Shown in pieces: positions 7,572 through 14,278 of a stretch of DNA of 15,692 bases. The translations under genes were made by a program, and so were the position numbers. How positions within the stretch are numbered: the stretch's first letter is position 1; each line of letters begins with the position of its first letter. The notes under the pieces were generated by a model, which ran no database searches, was not told the origin of the DNA, and was given only the letters and a program-made list of their open reading frames with translations. This DNA is from Parvularcula sp. (GTDB lineage: Bacteria > Pseudomonadota > Alphaproteobacteria > Caulobacterales > Parvularculaceae). The DNA lies in NCBI GenBank assembly GCA_003506635.1, contig DNZB01000190.1:1-15692 (forward strand), given 5' to 3'.

Positions 7572-7611
7572 GCGGAAAAAGAAACCGCCCGCGCTTTCGG
7601 CGCGGGCGGTT
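7572..7611 (-). terminator. Intrinsic terminator after the BI-1 gene
   Basis: A perfect 12-bp stem (AACCGCCCGCGC at 7583-7594 with its complement at 7600-7611) encloses a 5-base loop. On the minus strand it is followed by TTTCTTTTTCCGC, a good U-tract. It lies 22 bases past the stop of the BI-1 gene and separates that transcript from the TTC38-like gene. Confidence 0.88.
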
Positions 7612-7633
7612 CCGGATTGAGACGGCAAGGCGC

Positions 7634-8368
7634 CTATTCGCTGCGCATGATCCCAAGAATGTTAAGGATATGCGTGAACAGCGTCACGAAGGACCCGTAA
7701 AGCGCGAAAGCGCCGAAAATCGACGCGCGCTCGTTCGAGGCGCTGCCTTCGCGGTACATCTCCTTGATCATCTGCGTTTCATAGGCGGTGACCGCCGAGA
7801 AGACGAGGACGACGGCGCCCGAAGTGACGAGGCTCATGATCGTCGACTTGAAGATGAGGACGTTCAGCACCATCGCGATGATGAGGCCGATCGAGGCCAT
7901 GAACAGGAACGTCGCCATGCCCGAGAGGTCGCGCTTGGCGGTATAGCCGTAAAGGCTGGTCGCGCCGAAGGTTGCGGCGGTGATGAAGAACGCCTTGTAG
8001 ATCTCCTGCGCGAGGCCCGCCTGATTGAAATAGTAAAGCATCGGCGCGATCGCGAGGCCCCAGAGCGCGGCGTAGGCCCAGAAAAGACCGTGCGCGGCGG
8101 CCTTGGAGCCGGAGAAGATGACGCGCGGCGCGATGAAGCCGATGCCGAGAATGCCGATGAAAGGCAGCCAGCGCATGACGCCGCCGCGGGCCAGCGTCTG
8201 GACGAATTCCGGATTGGACGCGATGGCGAGCGAGACAAGGCCAGTGCCCGCGACGGCGAGCGCCATATAATTGTAAACGCCAAGCATGTATTGGCGCAGG
8301 CCCTGGTCAATGGCGAGACCGCCGGTCCGCGCAGTCGTCGCGGCGTAATTCCTGCGGGTGTCGTTCAT
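7634..8368 (-). CDS. BI-1/YccA family (Bax inhibitor-1-like) membrane protein
   Basis: This is a polytopic inner-membrane protein of the Bax inhibitor-1/YccA (LFG/TMBIM) superfamily. Members include calcium-leak channels and the FtsH-interacting protein YccA; the role here is inferred. The 244 residues hold about seven hydrophobic segments (roughly 28-50, 65-85, 92-114, 125-142, 150-173, 178-197, 217-240). The family block SLYGYTAKRDLSGMATFLFM sits at 138-157. The usual YDTQ motif near the last helices reads YETQ (E197), a conservative change at an acidic position. I placed the start at 8368 because GAGGAAGAAG lies just upstream of that ATG; an in-frame extension to 8602 would be Arg/Ser-rich and overlap the rsmB coding region. 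The gene is flanked by its own promoter (8406-8434) and terminator, so it is likely monocistronic. Confidence 0.93.
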   Translation of the reverse strand: MNDTRRNYAATTARTGGLAIDQGLRQYMLGVYNYMALAVAGTGLVSLAIASNPEFVQTLARGGVMRWLPFIGILGIGFIAPRVIFSGSKAAAHGLFWAYAALWGLAIAPMLYYFNQAGLAQEIYKAFFITAATFGATSLYGYTAKRDLSGMATFLFMASIGLIIAMVLNVLIFKSTIMSLVTSGAVVLVFSAVTAYETQMIKEMYREGSASNERASIFGAFALYGSFVTLFTHILNILGIMRSE

Positions 8369-8405
8369 GGGGTCTTCTTCCTCACGGTTGCGAAAGCTGA
8401 GCGCA

Positions 8406-8434
8406 AATATCGGGATTTCCGCGCCCTTATACAA
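8406..8434 (-). promoter_or_regulatory. Probable sigma70 promoter of the BI-1 gene
   Basis: On the minus strand TTGTAT (-35, 8434-8429) and GATATT (-10, 8411-8406) are separated by 17 bases. This predicts a transcript start near 8400 and a leader of about 30 bases carrying the GAGGAAGAAG ribosome binding site. The elements match 3 and 4 of 6 consensus bases. Confidence 0.45.
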
Positions 8435-8459
8435 GGCCCGGATCGGGTCCCCGCAGTGG

Positions 8460-9827
8460 TTAACGGCGGATGAGCCGGGCGGCGAAAAACCCGTCCAGGC
8501 CGCCCTGATCGGCGAGCATCGAGGGGAGGGTGCGCAGATCCCCGTCGCGGTTGATCGCTGGCAGCGCGCCGATCTCGTCCGGGCGCAGCGGCGCCCGGGC
8601 AAGGTCGGGGTGCCGGGAAAGCGCGGCGGCGATCTGCTTTTCGCCTTCCTCAGGCTGCAGCGAGCAGACGCAGTAAACGATCATGCCGCCCGGCGCGGTG
8701 ATCGCGCGCGCGCGGTCGATCATCCGCGCCTGCAAGGCGGCGGTTTCCTTCAATGAGTCTTCGGTCTTCGCCCACAAGATATCGGGATGGCGCCGGATTG
8801 TTCCGGTCGCAGTGCACGGCGCGTCGAGAAGGACGGCGTCGGCAGGTGCTGCCGGTTCCCAGGTCGCAACATCAGCCTTGACCGTCAGCGCGGTCAGTTT
8901 GGTGCGCGCAAGATTTTCCGCGACGCGCTTCAGCCGGTCGCCGGAACTGTCGACAGCGATCACCTCGGCGCCGGCCGCCGCGAGCTGCATCGCTTTGCCG
9001 CCCGGGGCGGCGCAAAGATCGAAAACCCGCTTGCCGCGCACGTCGCCAAGGAGGCGCGCCGGGATCGCCGCGGCGGCGTCCTGCACAAAGAAGCGGCCGT
9101 CATCAAAGCCCGGAAGCGACGTCACCTTTGTTCCACCGGGGAGCCGCACCGAGCCGGTCGCCAACAGCACGCCGCCGCTGTCGCGGGCGAGCGCCTCGCC
9201 GTCGGCGGGATCGCGCGGCGTCAGGTCGAGCGGGGCCTCGGCCGTGTGCGCGCGGGCGATCGCGCGCGTTGCATCCGGGCCATAGGCGCGCTCCCAGCTC
9301 CGCCACATCCAGCCCGGCGTGTCGATACGCTCGGGAAGTTTGGTCAGAAGCGCCGAACCGGTTGCGGCGACCTTGCGCGCAACCGCATTGACGAGGCCGG
9401 CGTAGTTTTCGGTCTCCCCGAACGCCTCGGTCAGGGCGACGGCGGTCGAGACCGCGGCGTGCGGCGGCGTTCCAAGGAAGAGCGTCTGGACGGCGGCGAG
9501 CCGCAAGATGTCGGTCGCCCTTTCGGAGCGCTTCGGCAGCGGCCGGTCGATATACTGACCGATGACATGGTCGATCGCCCCGCGCCGCCGCAAGACGCCG
9601 GCCGCCAGCGCATGTGCAAAGCCCCGATCCGGCCCTTCAAGCGCGTTGAACGACCGGCAATCCTCCAGCGCCTCGTCGATCGTGCGCCCGGCGCGCACCA
9701 GCGTCAGCACGTCAAGCGCCGCGCGGCGGGCGGCGAGGCCCGGGATTTCTACAGCTTTAGGATGCGCCGGGCGCGCTTTTTTCGCCGGCCTCGGACGGGG
9801 TCTTTCCATGGCGCGCGGATTGACCAT
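8460..9827 (-). CDS. rsmB: 16S rRNA m5C methyltransferase RsmB-like (NusB domain + RsmB/NOP methylase)
   Basis: RsmB uses S-adenosylmethionine to methylate C5 of a cytosine (C967 in E. coli) of 16S rRNA. The 455-residue protein has an N-terminal NusB-like RNA-binding domain (about 30-160, AARRAALDVL through GLVNAVARKVA). The C-terminal RsmB/NOP2 catalytic domain shows FVQDAAAA at 247-254, SAM motif CAAPGGK at 272-278, and DAPCTATGTIRRHPD at 335-349 with C338. VYCVCSLQPEEGE follows, whose C388 is the presumed nucleophile; the usual TCS there reads VCS. A basic, proline-rich tail precedes the NusB domain. An alternative start at M7 would shorten it slightly; neither start has a clear ribosome binding site. 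It is transcribed divergently from the YbjN-like gene. Another RsmB/RsmF-type RNA target is possible, but the NusB fusion is typical of RsmB. Confidence 0.93.
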   Translation of the reverse strand: MVNPRAMERPRPRPAKKARPAHPKAVEIPGLAARRAALDVLTLVRAGRTIDEALEDCRSFNALEGPDRGFAHALAAGVLRRRGAIDHVIGQYIDRPLPKRSERATDILRLAAVQTLFLGTPPHAAVSTAVALTEAFGETENYAGLVNAVARKVAATGSALLTKLPERIDTPGWMWRSWERAYGPDATRAIARAHTAEAPLDLTPRDPADGEALARDSGGVLLATGSVRLPGGTKVTSLPGFDDGRFFVQDAAAAIPARLLGDVRGKRVFDLCAAPGGKAMQLAAAGAEVIAVDSSGDRLKRVAENLARTKLTALTVKADVATWEPAAPADAVLLDAPCTATGTIRRHPDILWAKTEDSLKETAALQARMIDRARAITAPGGMIVYCVCSLQPEEGEKQIAAALSRHPDLARAPLRPDEIGALPAINRDGDLRTLPSMLADQGGLDGFFAARLIRR

Positions 9828-9853
9828 GGCCGAAAGGTAAAGTCACGCGCCAT

Positions 9854-9881
9854 TTGCGAAATCGGGGTTTGAGGATAGGAT
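9854..9881 (+). promoter_or_regulatory. Possible promoter of the YbjN-like gene
   Basis: TTGCGA (9854-9859) and TAGGAT (9876-9881) are separated by 16 bases and lie about 70 bases upstream of the chosen start; each matches 4 of 6 consensus bases. Three GATC sites spaced exactly 6 bases apart (9879, 9885, 9891) overlap or follow the -10. The whole 9828-9950 spacer also must hold the rsmB promoter, which I could not pick out. Confidence 0.3.
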
Positions 9882-9950
9882 CAAGATCGAGATCGGCGGG
9901 GGTCGGCCTCCTGCCTTCCAGTCGGGCCGAGCGAAATGGTGGGGATATCA

Positions 9951-10679
9951 ATGTCGAACATGATCGGCCGTCTGGCCGCCGCCGCGGCGGTTTTCGCCGC
10001 CAGCGCGGGCGCGGCCTCCGCGCAAAATCAGGAAGTGATCGCTAATCCGCGCGGGATGGTGGCGAATTTCGATCCCGTAAATCTCGGGCCGGTGTTGACC
10101 GAGCTTGGCGTCGTCTGGCAGGAACGCCGGACCTCGGACGGGCAGGCGTTCATCGCCGCCTCGATCGGGGGCGCCCTCAATTTCAACATCGTGCCGCTCG
10201 CCTGTCTCGGGCCGAACAACACCGGCTGCGTCGGCGCGAATGTCGTCACCTTCTTCACCGGCGGTTACGCCAACCCCCAATCGGTGTCGGCGTTCAACCA
10301 GAAATACGTGTTCACGAGCGCGGGCGTCTTTTCCGACAATTCCGGCGCCTATCTCAGTCGATACGAGATCGCCGATTTCGGCATTCCGCGCGGCAATGTC
10401 GCGTCCTCGATCGGCAGCTATTTCGCGCTCGCGCAGAAATTCCGCGACGAAATCGCGGCGCGCACGGTGTCGGCGGACGGCTATGTCGAGGACATGTCGG
10501 CGGGCATCTTGAACGTGCGCTCGGCCGACGCGATCGGGATTGACGCGCGCGTTTCGGGCGACGGGACGATGTCGGCGATCCATCAGGCCGAGCTTGAAGC
10601 GACGCCGGAACTCGTCCGCAAGCTGATCGCTTCCGAAAACGCGCCGCGCAACAAGATCACCAACGTCACGAAGAAGTGA
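9951..10679 (+). CDS. Exported YbjN-domain-like protein
   Basis: This 242-residue protein has a clear Sec signal peptide (RLAAAAAVFAASAGAASA, cleavage predicted after ASA at residue 24), so it should be periplasmic or secreted. The mature part resembles YbjN-type proteins (PF10722-like). It has a beta-rich N-terminal half with paired cysteines C85 and C93 in CLGPNNTGC, the VVTFFTGGY strand, an SAFNQKYVFTSAGVF segment like the family's N-x-x-x-R/K-F block, and a C-terminal helix (YFALAQKFRDEI). The family is thought to bind partner proteins rather than catalyse; this role is only inferred. The 9951 start is preferred over 9936 because GGTGGGGAT precedes it and the signal peptide then has normal length. 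The gene converges on the TadE-like pair with only 15 bases between stops and no visible terminator. Confidence 0.75.
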   Translation: MSNMIGRLAAAAAVFAASAGAASAQNQEVIANPRGMVANFDPVNLGPVLTELGVVWQERRTSDGQAFIAASIGGALNFNIVPLACLGPNNTGCVGANVVTFFTGGYANPQSVSAFNQKYVFTSAGVFSDNSGAYLSRYEIADFGIPRGNVASSIGSYFALAQKFRDEIAARTVSADGYVEDMSAGILNVRSADAIGIDARVSGDGTMSAIHQAELEATPELVRKLIASENAPRNKITNVTKK

Positions 10680-10694
10680 CGGGCGGCGCGACGC

Positions 10695-11273
10695 TCAAAC
10701 GCACGATCCCGCCGCGACGCAGTATCGCACGCGCGCGGTCCGGCGCGGCCAGCGCGAGGCGGCTTTTTCAAACGTCACGGGCCCGATGATCTTCTGCGAG
10801 ACCGGCGAGGCGTAAACATATTCGGTCTCCGCGATCACCAGCGACGAGGTGTCGTCGAACAGCGCGACGTCGAGGGCGCCGGCGTATTCCGACCCCGCGG
10901 GGTAGGGCGCCGCGCCGGTCGAATCATAGCTCCAGTCGACCTTCACCTTGCCGTCGGCCGTATCGAAGGAGACGCTAAGGACGCGAAACGTCACATCGAT
11001 GTCCCGCGGGTCGATCACGTCCTCCATGCCGATGAATAGGTCGTCGAGATCGGCTTTGAGGATCTGCGTCTCCTGCGCGACAAGGTCGGCGAGCGTGTTG
11101 GAAGCGAGCAGCGTCTTCCGGCTCGCCGACAGCGCGCCGGAGCCTTCGACGACGCCGAAGAAAAGCAGGATCATGATCGGCGCGATCAGCGCGAATTCGA
11201 CGGCGGCGAGGCCCGACGCAGAACGCGCGAAGCGGAGGAGGAATTCGTCAGGAAATCGCCCGCGCATCGTCAT
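10695..11273 (-). CDS. TadE/TadG-like membrane-anchored pseudopilin-type protein
   Basis: This 192-residue protein has the TadE-like N-terminal signature: a short basic leader (RFARSASG), then LAAVEFALIAPIMILLFFG with the conserved glutamate E26, a single transmembrane helix, and an exported C-terminal domain. The following SRKTLLASNTLADLVAQETQI stretch is common in alphaproteobacterial TadE/TadG-type proteins. TadE-family minor pseudopilins contribute to Flp/Tad pili; whether these do is unknown because no other tad or cpa gene is in the window. Two cysteines lie at the extreme C-terminus (RYCVAAGSCV) and could form a disulfide outside the membrane. The start overlaps the upstream TadE-like gene by 4 bases, indicating a coupled operon. 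Confidence 0.85.
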   Translation of the reverse strand: MTMRGRFPDEFLLRFARSASGLAAVEFALIAPIMILLFFGVVEGSGALSASRKTLLASNTLADLVAQETQILKADLDDLFIGMEDVIDPRDIDVTFRVLSVSFDTADGKVKVDWSYDSTGAAPYPAGSEYAGALDVALFDDTSSLVIAETEYVYASPVSQKIIGPVTFEKAASRWPRRTARVRYCVAAGSCV

Positions 11274-11803
11274 TCGAAAGGCTCGTTTCTGAAGATCGAC
11301 GTCGAGATCATGCGCAAGGCGCCCGCGTTGGTCTTTTCAAGGTTGAGGCCGAGACCCGGATTGAAGCTCTTGTGGAGATAACACACGCGCACCCGCACGA
11401 TGTCCCTCGCGCCGCCGGCGTCATAGGGAAGGGCGTCGACGTCATCGGGATCGGCGTCGCGGCAGGTGGGCGCGGAAAGATCAGCCGCGAGCGCTGAAAA
11501 ACTCGCATAGCGGGTGACGTCGACGGTCAGCTGCGCGGCGCAGTCGCCGAAAATGTCGACGACTTTGCAGATCTCGTCGAAAAAGGCGTCGCGCGACAGG
11601 GCTGTCGTCTGCGCTTGGCCGGTGCGGATGAGGCGCGCCGCCTTGGCGTTCGCCGCCTCGACGGCGGATTCGACGAAATAGAAATAGCCGGCTTCAAGGA
11701 TTGAAAAGGTGAGGGCGAGGAAAACCGGCAGCACGAGCGCGAACTCGACCGCCGACGCGCCGCCTTCCGCCGCGCCAAAGCCGCGCACCCGCTGCAAACC
11801 CAT
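11270..11803 (-). CDS. TadE-like membrane-anchored pseudopilin-type protein
   Basis: This 177-residue protein begins MGLQRVRGFGAAEGG and continues ASAVEFALVLPVFLALTFSI, the TadE signature with E20 at the start of the single hydrophobic helix. A soluble exported domain with several cysteines (CKVVDIFGDC, TCRDAD, VCYLHK) follows. The Gly-rich leader before the helix could be a prepilin-type processing site, but none is proven. I chose the ATG at 11803, which has GGAGGCAGGA upstream, rather than the in-frame TTG at 11854. The C-terminal ALRMISTSIFRNEPFE ending resembles the TadE family's common ending with an M/S-rich strand. It is the first gene of a two-gene operon with the following TadE/TadG-like gene. 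Pairs like this occur both in tad loci and as orphans, so the assembly machine must lie elsewhere, if it exists. Confidence 0.85.
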   Translation of the reverse strand: MGLQRVRGFGAAEGGASAVEFALVLPVFLALTFSILEAGYFYFVESAVEAANAKAARLIRTGQAQTTALSRDAFFDEICKVVDIFGDCAAQLTVDVTRYASFSALAADLSAPTCRDADPDDVDALPYDAGGARDIVRVRVCYLHKSFNPGLGLNLEKTNAGALRMISTSIFRNEPFE

Positions 11804-11910
11804 GACCGTCCTGCCTCCACTGTCTCGGGTCTCCCCCGGCGCGGAACGCTTCAATATGTCATGCGGCGATTAAGCCTTGATGAGGCGACATGATTAACGA
11901 CGTCCGGGGC

Positions 11911-11931
11911 GCCGCCGGACAGTCCGGCGGC
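11911..11931. repeat. Perfect 10+1+10 palindrome upstream of malate synthase
   Basis: GCCGCCGGAC, a single A, and GTCCGGCGGC form a perfect inverted repeat in the 189-base divergent spacer between the TadE-like operon and malate synthase, 61 bases before the latter's start. No T-tract follows on either strand, so it is not an intrinsic terminator. It could be an operator for either gene or a simple GC-rich hairpin. Confidence 0.6.
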
Positions 11932-11992
11932 TTGCGCCCGGCGGCGCGCCGCGCCACTTTGCTGCAACGCAATGAAATCGGGAGGCGGCGTC

Positions 11993-13588
11993 ATGGGGTG
12001 CGAGCGGGCAGGGCTTGAGATCATGGGGGCGATGGACGCCCGCGCCGAGCGCGTCCTGTCGCCCGAGGCCGCCGCCTTCCTGTGCGAGATCATTGAGGCC
12101 TTCGCGGCCGAGCGGCTGGACCTCCTCGCCGCACGGCGGCGCTGGCAGGCGCGCATCGACGCCGGCGCCCTACCCGATTTCCGGGCGGAAACTAAGGCGA
12201 TCCGCGACGGCGACTGGACCGTCGGGCCGCTGCCGGCGGACCTCCTCGACCGGCGCGTCGAAATCACCGGGCCGGTCAGCGCGAAGATGATCATCAACGC
12301 CATGAACGCCGACGTGAAGGTTTTCATGGCGGATTTTGAGGATGCGCTTTGCCCCTCCTGGGCCAATGTCATCGACGGCCAGATCAACCTGCAAGCGGCG
12401 ATCCGGCGCACGCTCACTTATGCGGACGCCTCGACCGGGAAGTCCTACGCGCTGACCGCAAAGCCGGCGACGTTGATCGCGCGCGTACGCGGGCTTCACC
12501 TTGACGAGAAGCACGTGCTTCGGCGCGGCGAGCGCATTCCGGGCGCGCTTTTTGATTTCGCGCTTTACTTCTTTCACAACTGGCGCGCGCTGAGAGACCT
12601 CGGCGCCGGGCCCTATTTCTACCTGCCGAAGCTTGAACATGCGGAAGAAGCGCGGTGGTGGAACAAGGTGTTCGTCCACGCGCAGGAGAAAGTCGGCCTC
12701 CCCGCCGGAACGATCAAGGCGACGATGCTGATCGAGACCTTGCCGGCGGTCTTCGAGATGGACGAGATCCTCTTTGAACTCAAAGATCACGCCGCGGCGC
12801 TGAATTGCGGGCGGTGGGATTATATCTTCAGCTATATCAAGACGCTGAAGAATCACAGGGAACGAATGCTGCCCGACCGCCATTCGGTGACGATGGCCAG
12901 GCCCTTTCTCGACGCCTATTCCCGGCTTCTCGTCCGCACCTGCCATCGGCGCGCCGCGCTGGCGATGGGCGGCATGTCGGCGTTCCTCCCGGCGAAGACG
13001 GCCGAGCAGGACGCCATCAACAAGGAAAAAGTGCGCGCCGACAAGCAGCGCGAGGCGGATAACGGCCATGACGGCTCATGGATCGCGCATCCCGCGCTCG
13101 CGGGCGTCGTCAATGACGTCTATTCAGCGGCGTTCAAGCCGGGCAGGACGAACCAGCTTGACATCCGCCGCGCCGAAGACGCGCCGGTCACGGCCGCCGA
13201 TCTGCTTGCGGCGCCAGAAGGGCCGTATACGGAAGAAGGCCTGCGCACCAATATCCGCGTCGCGCTTCAATATATTGAAGCCTGGCTCGCCGGGCAGGGC
13301 GCGGTCGCGATCTACGGCCTGATGGAGGATGCGGCGACCGCCGAGATCAGCCGCGCCTCGATCTGGCAGTGGATCCGCAACGGCGCGCTCCTCGACGGCG
13401 GCGTGAAAATGACCGTTGATCTTTTCCGCCGTGCGCTTGGTGAAGAACAGCTCGTTGTGCGCCGCGAGCTTGGCGACGAGCGCTGGACGAAAGGTCGCTT
13501 CGCGGAAGCCGCGGCGCTTCTTGAAAAGCTCTGTCTTGAGGATTCGTTCGCCGAATTCCTGACGCTTGGCGCTTACGAGCGCCTTTAG
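11993..13588 (+). CDS. aceB: Malate synthase A
   Basis: Malate synthase condenses glyoxylate with acetyl-CoA to give malate, the second step of the glyoxylate bypass used for growth on acetate and fatty acids. The product is 531 residues, typical of the A isoform. Positions below are in this protein. RVRGLHLDEKHV carries the likely catalytic arginine R166. MLIETLPAVFEMDEILFE carries a metal ligand E248, and the signature KDHAAALNCGRWDYIF holds D276. NGHDGSWIAHP lies at about 357-367, and MEDAATAEISR has the probable catalytic base D446. The start at 11993 is chosen for its GGGAGG seven bases upstream; an ATG at 11972 lacks this. The last codons form a small hairpin, GGCGCT-TACG-AGCGCC, before TTT at 13568-13586, a possible weak terminator. 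No isocitrate lyase gene is adjacent. Confidence 0.96.
   Translation: MGCERAGLEIMGAMDARAERVLSPEAAAFLCEIIEAFAAERLDLLAARRRWQARIDAGALPDFRAETKAIRDGDWTVGPLPADLLDRRVEITGPVSAKMIINAMNADVKVFMADFEDALCPSWANVIDGQINLQAAIRRTLTYADASTGKSYALTAKPATLIARVRGLHLDEKHVLRRGERIPGALFDFALYFFHNWRALRDLGAGPYFYLPKLEHAEEARWWNKVFVHAQEKVGLPAGTIKATMLIETLPAVFEMDEILFELKDHAAALNCGRWDYIFSYIKTLKNHRERMLPDRHSVTMARPFLDAYSRLLVRTCHRRAALAMGGMSAFLPAKTAEQDAINKEKVRADKQREADNGHDGSWIAHPALAGVVNDVYSAAFKPGRTNQLDIRRAEDAPVTAADLLAAPEGPYTEEGLRTNIRVALQYIEAWLAGQGAVAIYGLMEDAATAEISRASIWQWIRNGALLDGGVKMTVDLFRRALGEEQLVVRRELGDERWTKGRFAEAAALLEKLCLEDSFAEFLTLGAYERL
13568..13586 (+). terminator. Possible weak terminator inside the 3' end of malate synthase
   Basis: GGCGCT (13568-13573), loop TACG, AGCGCC (13578-13583) and TTT form a short hairpin with a minimal U-tract that overlaps the last codons and stop of the gene. 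The 6-bp stem is strong in GC but the T-run is only three bases, so termination is uncertain. Confidence 0.25.
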
Positions 13589-13650
13589 CCCGAGATTCGG
13601 CGACTTGGGATCGCGTCCTTTCACGCTTGCGGGAGCAGGCCTTTGGCGTC

Positions 13651-13679
13651 TTGAAATTGTACCGAACGATCGGTACATA
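13651..13679 (+). promoter_or_regulatory. Sigma70-like promoter of the redox/TetR cassette
   Basis: TTGAAA (13651-13656) and TACATA (13674-13679) are separated by 17 bases, with 4 of 6 matches to each consensus element. The spacer and the first part of the -10 are occupied by the perfect palindrome at 13658-13677. A start near 13686 would leave about 33 bases of leader before the ATG at 13719, with a GAAAGGAAAG ribosome binding site. Confidence 0.65.
13658..13677. promoter_or_regulatory. Perfect TetR-type operator palindrome
   Basis: TGTACCGAACGATCGGTACA has 8-bp arms (TGTACCGA/TCGGTACA) around ACGA. ACCG/CGGT half-sites in a 16-20 base palindrome are typical of TetR-family repressor sites. 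Its place between -35 and -10 would block RNA polymerase. The obvious candidate to bind it is the TetR-family protein encoded at 14850-15440, the third gene of the same unit; this is inference. Confidence 0.7.
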
Positions 13680-13718
13680 GGCGCCATCGCTTCAACCCCC
13701 CTCCTGAAAGGAAAGCCG

Positions 13719-14270
13719 ATGTCCCGCATCCCGACCCCCGCTTCGATCGACGCCGCCCCCGCCGCTGCGCATGAGGCGCTGAACGCGATCAAGGCGAAAC
13801 TCGGCAAGGCCCCGAATATCTACCTCCTCGCCGCCACCAGCCCGGCGGCTCTTGAGGGCCTGCTCGCCTTGTCCGGCGCCCTCGGCAAAGGCCAGATCGA
13901 CGCTGCGACGCGCGAGCGGATCGCGCTTGCGGTGGCGAACGTCAATGGCTGCGACTATTGCAATTCCGCCCACACCTATGTCGCGAAAAATGTCGCGAAA
14001 CTTTCCGACGACGAAATCGCGCTCAATCGCGACGGGCGCTCATCCGACCCGAAGGCCGACGCCGCTGTGCGCTTCGCCCGCAAGATCGCCATCGAGCGCG
14101 GCGCCGTCGCCGACGCCGATGTCGCTGCGGCGCGCAAGGCCGGCCTCACCGATGCGGAGCTGGTCGAGATCGTCGGCAATGTGGCGGTCAACCTCTTCAC
14201 CAATTATCTGAACGAGGCGTTCAAGACCCCGGTCGACTTCCCGGCGGTCGCGGCCAAACGCGCGGCGTAA
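13719..14270 (+). CDS. Carboxymuconolactone decarboxylase / AhpD-like redox protein
   Basis: This 183-residue protein belongs to the all-helical carboxymuconolactone decarboxylase family (AhpD-like branch). The AhpD-type redox site CxxCxxxH is complete as CDYCNSAH, with C78, C81 and H85, preceded by ATRERIALAVANVNG as usual in this branch; E67 may serve in the proton relay. The C-terminal NLFTNYLNEAFKTPVDFP block is typical of the same subgroup. It is probably a peroxidase-like or disulfide-active protein rather than a true gamma-carboxymuconolactone decarboxylase, which lacks this Cys motif. I chose the start at 13719 because AAAGGAAAG lies just upstream and because the longer reading frame from 13566 would run through the promoter and operator and overlap malate synthase. 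It is the first gene of a likely operon with the DUF1348 and TetR genes. Confidence 0.93.
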   Translation: MSRIPTPASIDAAPAAAHEALNAIKAKLGKAPNIYLLAATSPAALEGLLALSGALGKGQIDAATRERIALAVANVNGCDYCNSAHTYVAKNVAKLSDDEIALNRDGRSSDPKADAAVRFARKIAIERGAVADADVAAARKAGLTDAELVEIVGNVAVNLFTNYLNEAFKTPVDFPAVAAKRAA

Positions 14271-14278
14271 CGACGCCG

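Noticed and set aside
6290..8473. Plus-strand open frame of 727 codons opposite the TTC38-like and BI-1 genes
   Set aside because: It runs through the intrinsic terminator and promoter of the BI-1 gene and has an Arg/Glu/Ala-rich composition; the minus-strand products match known families.
8369..8602. N-terminal extension of the BI-1 gene (78 codons)
   Set aside because: It overlaps rsmB and the BI-1 promoter, has Arg/Ser-rich composition, and the ATG at 8368 has a strong ribosome binding site.
8787..9872. Plus-strand open frame of 361 codons opposite rsmB
   Set aside because: Antisense to all RsmB catalytic motifs; no recognisable domain.
11804..11854. TTG-started extension of the first TadE-like gene
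   Set aside because: Rare start codon without a ribosome binding site; the ATG at 11803 is preceded by GGAGG/AGGA and gives a normal TadE N-terminus.
13566..13718. N-terminal extension of the AhpD-like gene (51 codons)
   Set aside because: It would translate through the promoter and operator and overlap the malate synthase end; the ATG at 13719 has a good ribosome binding site and fits the family.
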